Shown here: piece by piece, positions 1 through 8,240 of the stretch
Layout of the letters: each line of letters opens with the position of its first letter
How positions within the stretch are numbered: the stretch's first letter is position 1
Assembly: GCF_030866745.1 (NCBI RefSeq)
Contig: NZ_CP133016.1
Location: 124,001 to 188,000 of the forward strand
Source of the DNA: Sphingomonas flavescens
GTDB lineage: Bacteria > Pseudomonadota > Alphaproteobacteria > Sphingomonadales > Sphingomonadaceae
DNA length: 64,000 nucleotides
Direction: 5' to 3'
Translations under genes and position numbers: made by a program
Notes under the pieces: generated by a model
Told to the model about the DNA's origin: nothing
The model's input: only the letters and a program-made list of their open reading frames with translations
Databases searched by the model: none

Positions 1-74
1 GCAATTATACATCTGCGACATGGAACGGATGAAGAGCGTCGCCATGTTCAACCCGAACTACCTGCACCTCGACC

Positions 75-1037
75 ATGAAGGACGACACCTCGACGCCAAC
101 AACGGAGGGCTCTTCTCCGAACGAGTTTGAGAGAGGAAAGCCGGGCACTGCCGCCCGCGATCAAGCCGAGGCCGCGATCGAGAAGTTGCGTCGGGAAGGG
201 GGCGTGTTCGTCGATGCCGTGCGCGCCACCCGGATGGCGATGGCGATCACCGATCCGACGCTGCCGGGCGATCCAATCGTCTTCGCGAACGAATCCTTCC
301 TGAAGCTGTCCGGGTACCGAATGAAAGAGGTGCTGGGGCAGCAGCCGCACTTCCTCAATGGGGCGGGAACCGACCCCAACGATGCCGCACGCTTCGCGGA
401 AGCATTGCGCAACGACCAGGACGACCTGGTCGAGACGGTCCAATATTGCAAGAATGGGTCGCGGTTCGTTGCGACGGTGTTGCTCAGCGCGTTCAAAAAC
501 CACGAGGGGCGGACGATCCATCATTTCCTGTCGTGGTTGGACGTCACACGTCGGGTCGACGCGGAGGGGGAAGTCGCGGATCTCCGAAAGACGCAGTCGC
601 TACTGCGCCAAAGCGAGGCGGCTCGTCGCGAAGGCGAGGAGCGGCATGCATTCCTCCTTAAACTCACCGACGCCCTTCGGCCCATCCGCGACGCAGGCGA
701 CATCCAGGCAACTACCGCGAGGATGGTTGCCGAGCACCTGAGAGCAGACCGTTCGATGTACGCGGAAGTCGAAGGCGCAGAGGGCGCCGAAAGCGGGCGG
801 ATCCGTGGCCAATATGTCCGTCGAAGAGAGGAGGTTGACGCTACCGTCCCGTTCCCGGAGCATTTCACCTACAGTCAGTTCGGCGAGCATACGATGGCGG
901 CGCGCAATCGCGGGGACCGCTCATCGTCGCCGACGTCCAGAACGATCCGAAGTACAGTGTCGAAGACCGTGCGGCATGGGCGAAGTTTGGCGTCCGCGCT
1001 GCCGTCGTCGCGGCCCTTGCGAAGGATGGACGACTAG
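75..1037 (+). CDS. N-terminal PAS (LOV-like) sensor fragment of a histidine kinase
   Basis: Residues about 45-165 form a PAS domain of the LOV type: AITDPTLPGDPIVFAN, then FLKLSGY, then SWLDVTRRVDAE. Photoactive LOV domains carry the flavin-binding cysteine in a GxNCRFLQ motif. Here the site reads GQQPHFLNG, so the cysteine is absent and classical blue-light photochemistry is not expected. A GAF domain begins near residue 190 (HAFLLKLTDALRPI). From about residue 278 the frame is wrong and the last 40 or so residues are not biological. The ATG at 75 has no clear ribosome binding site, so the true start is uncertain. It was cytoplasmic sensory input for the kinase encoded just downstream. Confidence 0.6.
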   Translation: MKDDTSTPTTEGSSPNEFERGKPGTAARDQAEAAIEKLRREGGVFVDAVRATRMAMAITDPTLPGDPIVFANESFLKLSGYRMKEVLGQQPHFLNGAGTDPNDAARFAEALRNDQDDLVETVQYCKNGSRFVATVLLSAFKNHEGRTIHHFLSWLDVTRRVDAEGEVADLRKTQSLLRQSEAARREGEERHAFLLKLTDALRPIRDAGDIQATTARMVAEHLRADRSMYAEVEGAEGAESGRIRGQYVRRREEVDATVPFPEHFTYSQFGEHTMAARNRGDRSSSPTSRTIRSTVSKTVRHGRSLASALPSSRPLRRMDD

Positions 1038-1200
1038 TGGCTGAGTTCGGCGTGCACTCGACTACCGCACGCGAATGGACTGAGAGTGAAATCGCTCTGG
1101 TTCAGGAGGCTGCCGAACGTACCTGGGCCGCGGCCGAGCGCGCGCGGTCCGAAGCGGCGCTACGCGAAAGTGAAGACAAGTATCGCTCGCTCTTTGATTG

Positions 1201-2673
1201 ATGAACGAGGCCTATGCCGTCGTCGAGGTTCTTGAAGATGGCTCCGGCAATTGGGTCGACTTCCGCTTTGTCGAGGTCAATCCGGCGTTCCTCGAGCACA
1301 CCAAGATGCCGCCGCCCGTGGGCAAGACGGCGACGGAACTGCTCGGCACTCCGAACCCGCGATGGACCGAGCTCTACGGTCAAGCCCCGGACACGGGTAA
1401 GGCGCTTCGCGTGGAGGAGGGTGAGCCGACCCTGGGGATAACGTTCGACCTCAACATTTTCACGCTTGATCGTGAGAAGAACCGGGTGGCGGTGCTGTTC
1501 ACCAACATCACGGAACGGAAGCAGAGCGAACAGGCGTTACGCGAAAGCGAAGAGCGGCAAGCGTTCCTGCTCGCGCTGAGCGACGCTCTTCGCCCGCTGT
1601 CCGATCCGACCCAAATCCAGTTCGCAGCTTCGCGGATGCTGACCGAGCAACTGAACGTTCTTCGCGCTGGCTTCGGCGAGTTGGACGGAGGTGAGTTGAT
1701 CGTCCGGGCAGACTATTCGCCGTCCGCTGCGTCGGTCATCGGGCGATATACAGTCGAGACGTTCGGTCCGACGTTGGCGAACATTTACCGCAATGGCGGA
1801 ACGGCTGTGCTGCGCGACGCGGACACCGACTCCGGAATCACTGACGAAGAGCGCGATTTATATCGGTCCTTGCGCATTAGGGCGCACGTCACCGTTGCAA
1901 TCTGCAGTGCCGGACAACCGGTGATCTCGCTCGGTGTCCAGAACGCGGATTCTCGGCATTGGTCCGATGCCGAGATCGCACTGATCAAGGAGGTGGCTGA
2001 ACGCACATGGGCCGCGGTCGCGCGCGCTCGCGCCGAGAATGCGCTGCGGGAAAGCGAGCGGCACGCGAAAATCCTGCTAGCCGAACTCCAGCACCGCGTG
2101 CGCAATACGCTTGGCGTGGTCCGCTCGATCGCGCGGCGCACGGCAGAGAACAGTGACAGCGTCGAGAGCATGTTGGCCCACTTCCAGGGGAGGCTCGACG
2201 CCTTCTCGCGGGTACAGGCCGCGCTCACGCGAAGCCCTGACGCAATGGTCGATTTGGCGTCCTTGATCGAGGACGAGATGGTCGCCCACGCCGCGCGCGA
2301 AGGCGAGCAGGTTTCGATCGACGGGCCCGACGTTCAGCTGGAGCCCAAAAATGCAGAGCGGCTAAGCTTGGCGATCCACGAATTAACCACCAACGCGGTC
2401 AAGCACGGCGCCTTCGTTACTCCTGTCGGTAAGGTTCGCATTCAATGGACGGTGGAGCCGGATGATCGTGGCGGTTCCGTGCTGTGTCTGCGCTGGAGCG
2501 AAAGCGGTGTCTCGATCGATCCCGCCGAAGGGCGGCGAAAGGGTTTCGGGATGGAGCTGCTCGAGCGCTCTTTGCCCTACGACCTGCAGGCGGAGACTGC
2601 GGTAGAATTCCGGCCGACCGGGCTGCAATTTGAACTGAGGATGCCGCTCAACGATCGGCAGAAGGACAACTGA
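1201..2673 (+). CDS. PAS-GAF-HWE sensor histidine kinase (C-terminal part of a broken gene)
   Basis: This is the catalytic half of the interrupted kinase. A PAS domain (residues about 1-100, ending NITERKQSEQAL) is followed by a GAF domain (about 115-280) and an HWE-family kinase core. The phosphoacceptor region reads LLAELQHRVRNTLGVVRSI. The ATP-binding N box is HELTTNAVKHGA, and LRWSES carries the W-x-E of the family. HWE kinases are known mainly from alphaproteobacteria and often feed single-domain response regulators. The ATG at 1201 overlaps the TGA (1199-1201) of the preceding frame, so coupled translation is possible; a TTG lies at 1198. All catalytic motifs are intact. No membrane segment is seen. 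No partner regulator is adjacent. Confidence 0.8.
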   Translation: MNEAYAVVEVLEDGSGNWVDFRFVEVNPAFLEHTKMPPPVGKTATELLGTPNPRWTELYGQAPDTGKALRVEEGEPTLGITFDLNIFTLDREKNRVAVLFTNITERKQSEQALRESEERQAFLLALSDALRPLSDPTQIQFAASRMLTEQLNVLRAGFGELDGGELIVRADYSPSAASVIGRYTVETFGPTLANIYRNGGTAVLRDADTDSGITDEERDLYRSLRIRAHVTVAICSAGQPVISLGVQNADSRHWSDAEIALIKEVAERTWAAVARARAENALRESERHAKILLAELQHRVRNTLGVVRSIARRTAENSDSVESMLAHFQGRLDAFSRVQAALTRSPDAMVDLASLIEDEMVAHAAREGEQVSIDGPDVQLEPKNAERLSLAIHELTTNAVKHGAFVTPVGKVRIQWTVEPDDRGGSVLCLRWSESGVSIDPAEGRRKGFGMELLERSLPYDLQAETAVEFRPTGLQFELRMPLNDRQKDN

Positions 2674-2792
2674 CCGCCAAATCGGCTCGGATGGACCCGA
2701 ACGATGGATAGTGCGCCGCGGGTTTCGCGTTGCCCTTCATCTGCGGTCAACCTACTGCCCCTATCGACATCTCATCCCGCCTGGAGTTTTCA

Positions 2793-3101
2793 GTGCCGAG
2801 ACGCGTCAAAGACTTTATCGATATCAGCGAGTTTACGTCGCTTGACGACCTGATCCGCTACCTCGAGACCATTCGTGACAATCTGCCGCCGGAGCATCAG
2901 GCAGAGATGAAGATTCGCGGAGACGAAATCTTCGGCAAGCGGCTGACCATCACCTTTTTCCGCGAGCAGACACCGGAAGAGGCGGAACTCGAATCAAAAT
3001 ATGCCGGAGACGGTGAGGAGAATGCCTCGATCGATGCGCTCCGGCGTAAGCTAGATGACGTGCCCTATGCGCCGGTCAAGAAGGCGGGCGGATCGCGCTG
3101 A
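2793..3101 (+). CDS. Conserved-looking hypothetical protein, about 102 aa
   Basis: I do not recognise this small acidic protein. The start chosen is the GTG at 2793, because GGAG lies six bases upstream (2783-2786) and the following sequence (MPRRVKDFIDISEF) looks like a normal N-terminus. The frame stays open upstream to an ATG at 2730, but that part reads like non-coding sequence. It contains a helix-rich middle (SLDDLIRYLETIRDNLPPE) and a charged tail. There is no signal peptide, membrane segment or cysteine. It lies between the kinase and a Crp/Fnr regulator, which gives no firm clue to function. Confidence 0.6.
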   Translation: MPRRVKDFIDISEFTSLDDLIRYLETIRDNLPPEHQAEMKIRGDEIFGKRLTITFFREQTPEEAELESKYAGDGEENASIDALRRKLDDVPYAPVKKAGGSR

Positions 3102-3108
3102 CCACCTG

Positions 3109-3120
3109 TAACTTAAGTTA
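3109..3120. promoter_or_regulatory. 12-bp perfect palindrome upstream of the Crp/Fnr gene
   Basis: TAACTTAAGTTA is its own reverse complement. It lies 39 bases before the ATG of the Crp/Fnr-family gene and just after the stop of the preceding gene. Its position fits an operator, perhaps for autoregulation, but it does not match the textbook CRP or FNR half-sites. The role is inferred from position and symmetry only. Confidence 0.3.
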
Positions 3121-3159
3121 AATCCAAAATTGTGAGCCCGATGCACAAGTCCGCGGTTC

Positions 3160-3879
3160 ATGATCAACGCGCATTTGAAGAAGCTGAGACGGCGTATCGA
3201 CGTCAGCGCCGAGGAGGAGCGCGCGATTTGCGGCATCGTCGCCGAAACGCGCCGTGTCCCGCCGGACCAGGTGCTGATCCGCGCCGGTGAGCCACTATCG
3301 AACAGCCTGTTGTTGCTGAGCGGCTGGCTTTCGCGGAACAAGGATTTGTCAGGTGGTGAACGCCAAGTCCTCCATCTACATGTCGCGGGCGATTTCGCGG
3401 ACATGCACGGTTACACGCTGAAGCGTCTCGACCACGACGTCATGACGTTAAGCGAATGCGAGATTGCCGTGGTCCCGCATGAGCGGATCCACCAACTGAT
3501 CGAGCGGCACCCGCGTCTTGGCCGTTACTATTGGTTTTCGACGAACCTCGATGCCGCGATTACGCGCGAATTCGTGCTGTCGCTTGGGCAACGGTCGGCA
3601 ATCGCGCGCATGGCGCACCTGTTTTGCGAACTCCATATCCGCTTGGGGATCGTGGATCAGGCGCGACCGGACGGGTTCGAGTTTCCGCTGACGCAGCGCG
3701 AGCTCAGCGAATGCCTGGGCCTGACGGTCGTGCACGTTAACCGCACCTTGCAGGAGATGCGTCGGCGCGGGCTGGTGGAACTGGAAAATCGCCAACTGAC
3801 GATCGTCGATCGCCGGGGCCTCGAAGGCGTCGCTGAGTTCGACCCCAACTATCTCTACCTGGAGCGCATGCCCTTTTAG
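3160..3879 (+). CDS. Crp/Fnr family transcriptional regulator
   Basis: This 239-aa protein has the normal Crp/Fnr layout. An N-terminal cyclic-nucleotide-binding-like beta barrel covers about residues 15-125 (LIRAGEPLSNSLLLLSGWLS). A dimerisation helix follows, then a C-terminal winged helix (about 150-220) with recognition region LTQRELSECLGLTVVHVNR. The cysteine cluster that binds the Fe-S cluster in FNR is not present, and the cAMP-contact residues are not obviously conserved, so the ligand is unknown. Similar proteins without known ligand are common in Sphingomonadales and rhizobia. The stop codon (3877-3879) overlaps the stop of the convergent cutA. Confidence 0.85.
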   Translation: MINAHLKKLRRRIDVSAEEERAICGIVAETRRVPPDQVLIRAGEPLSNSLLLLSGWLSRNKDLSGGERQVLHLHVAGDFADMHGYTLKRLDHDVMTLSECEIAVVPHERIHQLIERHPRLGRYYWFSTNLDAAITREFVLSLGQRSAIARMAHLFCELHIRLGIVDQARPDGFEFPLTQRELSECLGLTVVHVNRTLQEMRRRGLVELENRQLTIVDRRGLEGVAEFDPNYLYLERMPF

Positions 3880-4190
3880 CGGGTACTGTCTTCCACCCAA
3901 TGGGCATAGCTGCCGAGGATTTTGTCGACCGGCGAGCTGACGATGCAGGGCACATCGTAGCTGTGCAGGCCGGCGATGCGAGTGATCAGCGCATCGGCAC
4001 GCTCATCAGATGTTTTAAAGATCGCGGCGGCTTCATTGCTTTCTTCAACGGCACCCTTCCATCGGTAAACGGACCGGATCGCGGGCAGGATGTTGATGCA
4101 GGCGGCGAGCCGCTCATCGACGACCTGCCGGCCGATGCGCTCCGCCTCATCCTCATTGGCAAACACGGCGTAAACCGAGATCACCGTCAT
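3876..4190 (-). CDS. cutA: CutA1 divalent-cation tolerance protein
   Basis: The 104-aa product has the size and sequence of CutA1, a small trimeric cytoplasmic protein linked to copper tolerance. The N-terminus TVISVYAVFANEDEAERIG and the middle LAACINILPAIRSVYRWKG are the family core. Near the end, the usual TxHxYxxPxI segment appears as LHSYDVPCIV. The start is the ATG at 4190, which overlaps the end of ctaA by four bases (ATGA), so the two are translationally coupled. A longer open frame upstream is ctaA antiframe sequence and was not used. A copper-related role beside heme A synthase, needed for cytochrome oxidase assembly, is plausible but inferred. Confidence 0.93.
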   Translation of the reverse strand: MTVISVYAVFANEDEAERIGRQVVDERLAACINILPAIRSVYRWKGAVEESNEAAAIFKTSDERADALITRIAGLHSYDVPCIVSSPVDKILGSYAHWVEDSTR

Positions 4191-5215
4191 TGCCGGCGTC
4201 CGAGTTCGTGCGCGCCCCATACGGTCGCCGCCACGAGCAGTGCCCCGGTTGCCTGGTGAAGCACAGCAAGCCAGATCGCGATGCCCGACAGCACGGTGAG
4301 GATGCCAAGGATGATCTGCGTACCGAAGGTGCTGTGGATCGCCACGGAAGCCGCACGGCCGCCTTCGGCCTTTCTCACCTGGCGCGCGAAAAGAACCATG
4401 ACCACGACGACGACCCAGGCCCACCAGCGGTGCATGAAATGCAAAAGATATGGGTCATGGGTCATCGCGAAAAGCGCGCCGTGCGACCAATCGATTCCGG
4501 CAGGCACAAGGTGCCCGCCCATGTCGGGCCAGCTGTTCGAGACATAGCCTGCGCGAAACCCCGCGACCCATGCGCCGAGCAGAAGCTGGAGGAAAAGGGT
4601 CAGGAGCGCGGCCACACCCCAGCCGGTGAGGCGGGCTGGGCGCTCGTCGGCGCGCCGGAGGTCGAGCGCGGTCCAGATCAAGGCAGCGAACAGGAACAGG
4701 GCGAACAGCAGGTGGGCAGACAGTCGGTAAGGACTGACTTCAGTTCGCCCTTCGAGCCCCGACATCACCATGAACCAGCCGACTGCGCCCTGCAGACCGC
4801 CGAGGATGAACAGGGCGGCTAGGCGCCAGGCGTAGCCGCGAGGAATCGCGCGCTTGATCGCAAACCAGCCTACGCCCAGGAAAAAGACCAGTCCAAGCAC
4901 ACGGCCAAGCAGTCGGTGCACCCATTCCCAGAAGAAGATGAACTTGAAGCCGGACAGGGTGATCCCGGCCGGACCCGCGACCTCGCGATACTGCGGGGTC
5001 TGCTTGTAGAGATCGAAAGCCTGGACCCAGTCCGAATGGGTAAGTGGCGGAATCGCGCCACTGATCGGCTGCCATTCCGTGATCGACAGTCCGCTCTCGG
5101 TCAGGCGCGTTATGCCGCCGACAACGACCATCCCGAAGACGAGCGCGGCGACGAAGAACAGGAGTTTCGATAACCCCCGCGCTCCGCTGACGGGGAAGGA
5201 GGTGGCATCGTTCAT
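4187..5215 (-). CDS. ctaA: Heme A synthase (COX15/CtaA)
   Basis: This integral membrane protein of 342 aa oxidises the C8 methyl of heme O to the formyl of heme A for aa3-type cytochrome c oxidase. About eight membrane helices can be seen. The four conserved heme-ligand histidines are present: EWVHRLLGR (about residue 100), RLSAHLLFA, LLHFMHRWWAW and LHQATGALL. The signature GGITRLTESGLSITEW is near residue 34. Length and sequence match the alphaproteobacterial COX15 type rather than the short Bacillus type. AAAGGG lies about eight bases before the ATG. It is the first gene of a ctaA-cutA operon, divergent from the MerC-like gene. Confidence 0.95.
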   Translation of the reverse strand: MNDATSFPVSGARGLSKLLFFVAALVFGMVVVGGITRLTESGLSITEWQPISGAIPPLTHSDWVQAFDLYKQTPQYREVAGPAGITLSGFKFIFFWEWVHRLLGRVLGLVFFLGVGWFAIKRAIPRGYAWRLAALFILGGLQGAVGWFMVMSGLEGRTEVSPYRLSAHLLFALFLFAALIWTALDLRRADERPARLTGWGVAALLTLFLQLLLGAWVAGFRAGYVSNSWPDMGGHLVPAGIDWSHGALFAMTHDPYLLHFMHRWWAWVVVVVMVLFARQVRKAEGGRAASVAIHSTFGTQIILGILTVLSGIAIWLAVLHQATGALLVAATVWGAHELGRRQ

Positions 5216-5313
5216 GTTATGGCCCTTTCGCCCGCGCCGAGCCGCGGAGCAAGCGCGACCAAATGCTCATGTGATATTGTAACCGCGGCAACGTTATTCT
5301 ATATCGTCGCGGC

Positions 5314-5682
5314 ATGCATCCGCTGAGCATCTCGACGGGGCGTCTCGATCGCCTGGCGATGGGCCTATCCGGGCTGTGCGCCGTGCATTGCGTGGCAACG
5401 GCGGTGCTGCTCGGCCTGCTGGCATCGGCGGGCGGATTTCTGGGGCAACCCATCATCCATGAAGTCGGTCTTGCACTGGCAATGATCGTCGGTGCGTTCG
5501 CGTTGGGCCGCGGGATCCTGGAGCATGGTTTCATGTTGCCCAGCGCGATCGGCGCCCTCGGCCTTGGCGTGATGGCAGGCGCGCTCAGCCTGCCGCATGA
5601 TGGCCGGGAGCCGGTTTACACCATCATCGGCGTGTTGATCGTCGCACTGGGGCACCGGCTGAACAGCCTCGCCAGCGAATAA
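5314..5682 (+). CDS. MerC-domain membrane protein
   Basis: The product is a 122-aa protein of about four hydrophobic helices. The first helix holds the paired cysteines in GLCAVHCVATAVLLG, as in MerC, an inner-membrane Hg(II) uptake protein. MerC-domain proteins are often found beside a Fur-family gene without any mercury operon, and this is the case here: a Zur-like gene starts 47 bases downstream. No merA or merR is nearby, so a role in zinc or other metal handling under control of the neighbour is more likely than mercury resistance. That role is inferred from context. Confidence 0.75.
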   Translation: MHPLSISTGRLDRLAMGLSGLCAVHCVATAVLLGLLASAGGFLGQPIIHEVGLALAMIVGAFALGRGILEHGFMLPSAIGALGLGVMAGALSLPHDGREPVYTIIGVLIVALGHRLNSLASE

Positions 5683-5729
5683 GCGAGTCGCTTGCCCGTG
5701 AGTCGGGCAGGCTCTATTTCGGAGGAACG

Positions 5730-6188
5730 ATGGGCCGGCACGATCACCAGCTCCACCAAGGAGAATCGCTCAAGGATGCCGCGCGTGAGCGGTTGACCAA
5801 GCAGGGCGAGCAGTGGACCGACATGCGTGCTGCGGTCTTCGATGCGCTGGCCGGGTTCGACAAGCCAGCCAGCGCCTACGATATTGCCGAGCAGGTGTCC
5901 GCTGCCCAAGGCCGGCGGGTCGCGGCGAACAGCGTCTACCGCATCCTCGACCTGTTTGTTGGTGCGAACCTCGCCCGCCGGGTCGAGAGTGCGAACGCCT
6001 ATGTCGCCAACCAGCATCCCGGCTGCCTCCACGACTGCATCTTCCTGATCTGCGACGAGTGCGGGCAAGCGGTTCATATCGACGACGACAGCCTGACCAG
6101 CGGCGTTCGTGCGGCGGCAGCCGACGCCGGTTTTTCGGCACCACGTCCGGTGATCGAGGTCCGCGGAAAGTGCGGGGACTGCGGATAG
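5730..6188 (+). CDS. Fur-family metalloregulator, probably Zur-like
   Basis: This 152-aa protein has the Fur fold. The N-terminal winged helix (residues about 15-90) reads TDMRAAVFDALAGFDKPASAYDIAEQV. The C-terminal dimerisation domain carries a histidine and cysteine set: HPGCLHDC, then LICDECGQAVHI, and a second CxxC at the extreme C-terminus (GKCGDCG). Two CxxC pairs for a structural zinc are typical of Zur and Fur repressors. A strong GGAGGA lies just upstream of the ATG. The partner MerC-like gene is directly upstream in the same direction, which suggests metal-dependent autoregulation. Zinc specificity is not proven by the sequence. Confidence 0.85.
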   Translation: MGRHDHQLHQGESLKDAARERLTKQGEQWTDMRAAVFDALAGFDKPASAYDIAEQVSAAQGRRVAANSVYRILDLFVGANLARRVESANAYVANQHPGCLHDCIFLICDECGQAVHIDDDSLTSGVRAAAADAGFSAPRPVIEVRGKCGDCG

Positions 6189-6303
6189 GTCTTGAACTCC
6201 GCCGTGAGCAAAGGCTGAGCAATCGCTGAAATCGGCGTGAAGGGCCCTGCTAGCCCTTTGGGCGAGGTGACAGCGATGGGCAGGCCGCGTAAGGCCGTGA
6301 ACG

Positions 6304-8229
6304 ATGAGTGACCGCCCTGTGACACCGCTGCTCGACAAGGTGCAGCTTCCCGCCGACCTTCGCGCGCTGAGCAAGGAAGATTTGCCGCAGCTGTCCGAAG
6401 AGCTGCGCCAGGAGATGATTTCCGCGGTCTCGGTGACCGGCGGACACCTCGGCGCTGGGCTCGGGGTCGTCGAGCTTACCGTGGCGCTCCACTATGTGTT
6501 CGACACGCCGTCGGACAAATTGATCTGGGACGTCGGACACCAGGCCTATCCGCACAAGATTATCACCGGCCGCCGCGATCGCATCCGCACATTGCGGCAG
6601 GGCGGTGGTCTCAGCGGCTTCACCAAGCGTAGCGAGAGCGAATACGACCCGTTTGGCGCGGCACACAGTTCGACCTCCATTTCCGCGGCGCTGGGCTTTG
6701 CGATCGCCAATAAGCTGGCGGACAAGCCGGGCCGCGCCGTCGCGGTGATTGGCGATGGTGCAATGTCGGCGGGCATGGCCTATGAGGCGATGAACAATGC
6801 TGCGGCCGCCGGAAACCGGCTGGTCGTCATCCTCAACGACAATGACATGTCGATTGCGCCGCCGGTCGGCAGCTTGCGCAACGCGCTGGCGCGGCTGGTC
6901 AGCTCGGGCAAGTACCTGACTCCGCGCAAGCTTGCGAAGAAGCTGGCCAAGGCGATGCCGGAAGGCATGCACAGTTCGCTGCGCAAGATGGAGGAATATG
7001 CCCGCGGGATGCTGACGGGCGGCACGCTCTTCGATGAGCTGGGCTTCTATTATGTCGGCCCCGTCGACGGGCATGACGTGCGCGCGCTGGTCGAGGTGCT
7101 GGAGAATGTCCGCGACGCCGAGGACGGGCCAATGCTGGTCCACGTCGTCACGAAGAAGGGCAAGGGATACGAGCACGCCGAGAATGCGGCGGACAAGTAC
7201 CACGGCGTGGTCAAGTTCGACGTCGTCTCGGGCAAGCAGGACAAGGGCCCGGGCGGCGGCCCGCCGTCGTATCAGAACGTGTTCGGCGAAACGCTGGCGA
7301 AGCTCGCCGAGAGCGACCCGAAGATCTGCGCAATTACCGCGGCGATGCCGTCCGGCACGGGCGTGGACAAGTTCGCCAAAGCGCATCCCACGCGCGCGTT
7401 CGATGTGGGGATTGCCGAGCAGCATGCGGTGACGTTTGCCGCCGGGCTAGCTGCGCAGGGCATGCGGCCGTTTGTGGCAATCTATTCAACCTTCCTGCAG
7501 CGCGCTTACGATCAGGTCGTCCACGACGTCGCGATTCAGAACCTGCCGGTGCGTTTCGCAATGGACCGCGCCGGGCTCGTCGGCGCGGATGGTGCAACCC
7601 ACGCGGGTAGCTTCGATCTCGCCTATCTGTGCACGTTGCCGAACTTCGTCGTCATGGCGCCTTCCGACGAGGCGGAACTGGCGAACATGGTCACGACGAT
7701 GGCCGAGCACGACAGCGGGCCTATCGCCGTCCGCTACCCGCGCGGCGAAGGACGCGGCGTGCCGCTGCCGGCCGAGCCGCAGGTGCTCGAGATTGGCAAG
7801 GGCCGCGTCGTTCGCGAAGGCAAGACGGTCGCAATCCTGTCGTTGGGTACACGCCTCGCGGAAGCCGAAAAGGCTGCAGCCGAACTGGAAGCGAAGGGTC
7901 TGTCGACCACCATTGCCGACCTTCGCTTCGCCAAGCCGCTCGACAATGAGTTGATCCGCAAGTTGCTGGCTACGCACGAAGTCGCGGTAACCATCGAAGA
8001 AGCGGCGGTTGGTGGGCTCGGCGCGCACGTGCTGACGCTGGCGAGCGACGAAGGGCTGATCGACGCGGGGCTCAAGCTGCGCACCATGCGGTTGCCCGAC
8101 ACATTCCAGGATCACGACAAGCCCGAAAAGCAATATGACGAGGCGCGGCTGAACGCGCCGCACATCGTCGAAACCGTGCTCAAGGCGCTCCGCCGCAATA
8201 GCGTCGGCATCGAAGAGGTGGTCGCGTAG
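6304..8229 (+). CDS. dxs: 1-deoxy-D-xylulose-5-phosphate synthase
   Basis: The 641-aa product condenses pyruvate with glyceraldehyde 3-phosphate, using thiamine diphosphate, in the first step of the MEP isoprenoid pathway. The N-terminal ThDP-binding motif is [17 protein letters not shown], ending in NDNDMSI (about residues 150-185). Upstream, [15 protein letters not shown] is a DXS hallmark. The transketolase central domain has [15 protein letters not shown] and [15 protein letters not shown], and a C-terminal transketolase domain follows. Length is normal. tlyA begins 11 bases after the stop, as in many alphaproteobacteria where these genes are linked. Confidence 0.97.
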   Translation: MSDRPVTPLLDKVQLPADLRALSKEDLPQLSEELRQEMISAVSVTGGHLGAGLGVVELTVALHYVFDTPSDKLIWDVGHQAYPHKIITGRRDRIRTLRQGGGLSGFTKRSESEYDPFGAAHSSTSISAALGFAIANKLADKPGRAVAVIGDGAMSAGMAYEAMNNAAAAGNRLVVILNDNDMSIAPPVGSLRNALARLVSSGKYLTPRKLAKKLAKAMPEGMHSSLRKMEEYARGMLTGGTLFDELGFYYVGPVDGHDVRALVEVLENVRDAEDGPMLVHVVTKKGKGYEHAENAADKYHGVVKFDVVSGKQDKGPGGGPPSYQNVFGETLAKLAESDPKICAITAAMPSGTGVDKFAKAHPTRAFDVGIAEQHAVTFAAGLAAQGMRPFVAIYSTFLQRAYDQVVHDVAIQNLPVRFAMDRAGLVGADGATHAGSFDLAYLCTLPNFVVMAPSDEAELANMVTTMAEHDSGPIAVRYPRGEGRGVPLPAEPQVLEIGKGRVVREGKTVAILSLGTRLAEAEKAAAELEAKGLSTTIADLRFAKPLDNELIRKLLATHEVAVTIEEAAVGGLGAHVLTLASDEGLIDAGLKLRTMRLPDTFQDHDKPEKQYDEARLNAPHIVETVLKALRRNSVGIEEVVA

Positions 8230-8240
8230 CCAAGGTCCGC

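Larger units (their letters stand above)
75..2673 (+). pseudogene. PAS/GAF multi-sensor HWE histidine kinase, interrupted by two frameshifts
   Basis: Read across three frames, this stretch gives one continuous sensor kinase: PAS (LOV-like), GAF, PAS, GAF, then an HWE-type kinase core. The frame slips near 905-914 and again at 1198-1201. Each slip is what a single missing base would produce. After the first, the frame continues with PLIVADVQNDPKYSVEDRA, a normal GAF sequence. It runs to YRSLFD and stops at a TGA at 1199-1201, directly against the next ATG. The two intact parts are listed separately. Either the gene has decayed or the assembly has two one-base errors; the sequence alone cannot tell. 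Confidence 0.7.

Noticed and set aside
2..130. Open frame from the left edge ending in a TGA at 128-130, possibly the C-terminal tail of an upstream gene
   Set aside because: Only about 42 codons are visible and no motif is recognisable; such an open run is common by chance in GC-rich DNA and overlaps the kinase start by 56 bases.
6240..6258. AAGGGC/GCCCTT inverted repeat after the Fur-family gene as a terminator
   Set aside because: The stem has only six pairs and no T-run follows.
6250..7425. 391-residue minus-strand open frame opposite dxs
   Set aside because: It lies fully antisense to dxs, which has all expected motifs; the translation resembles no protein.
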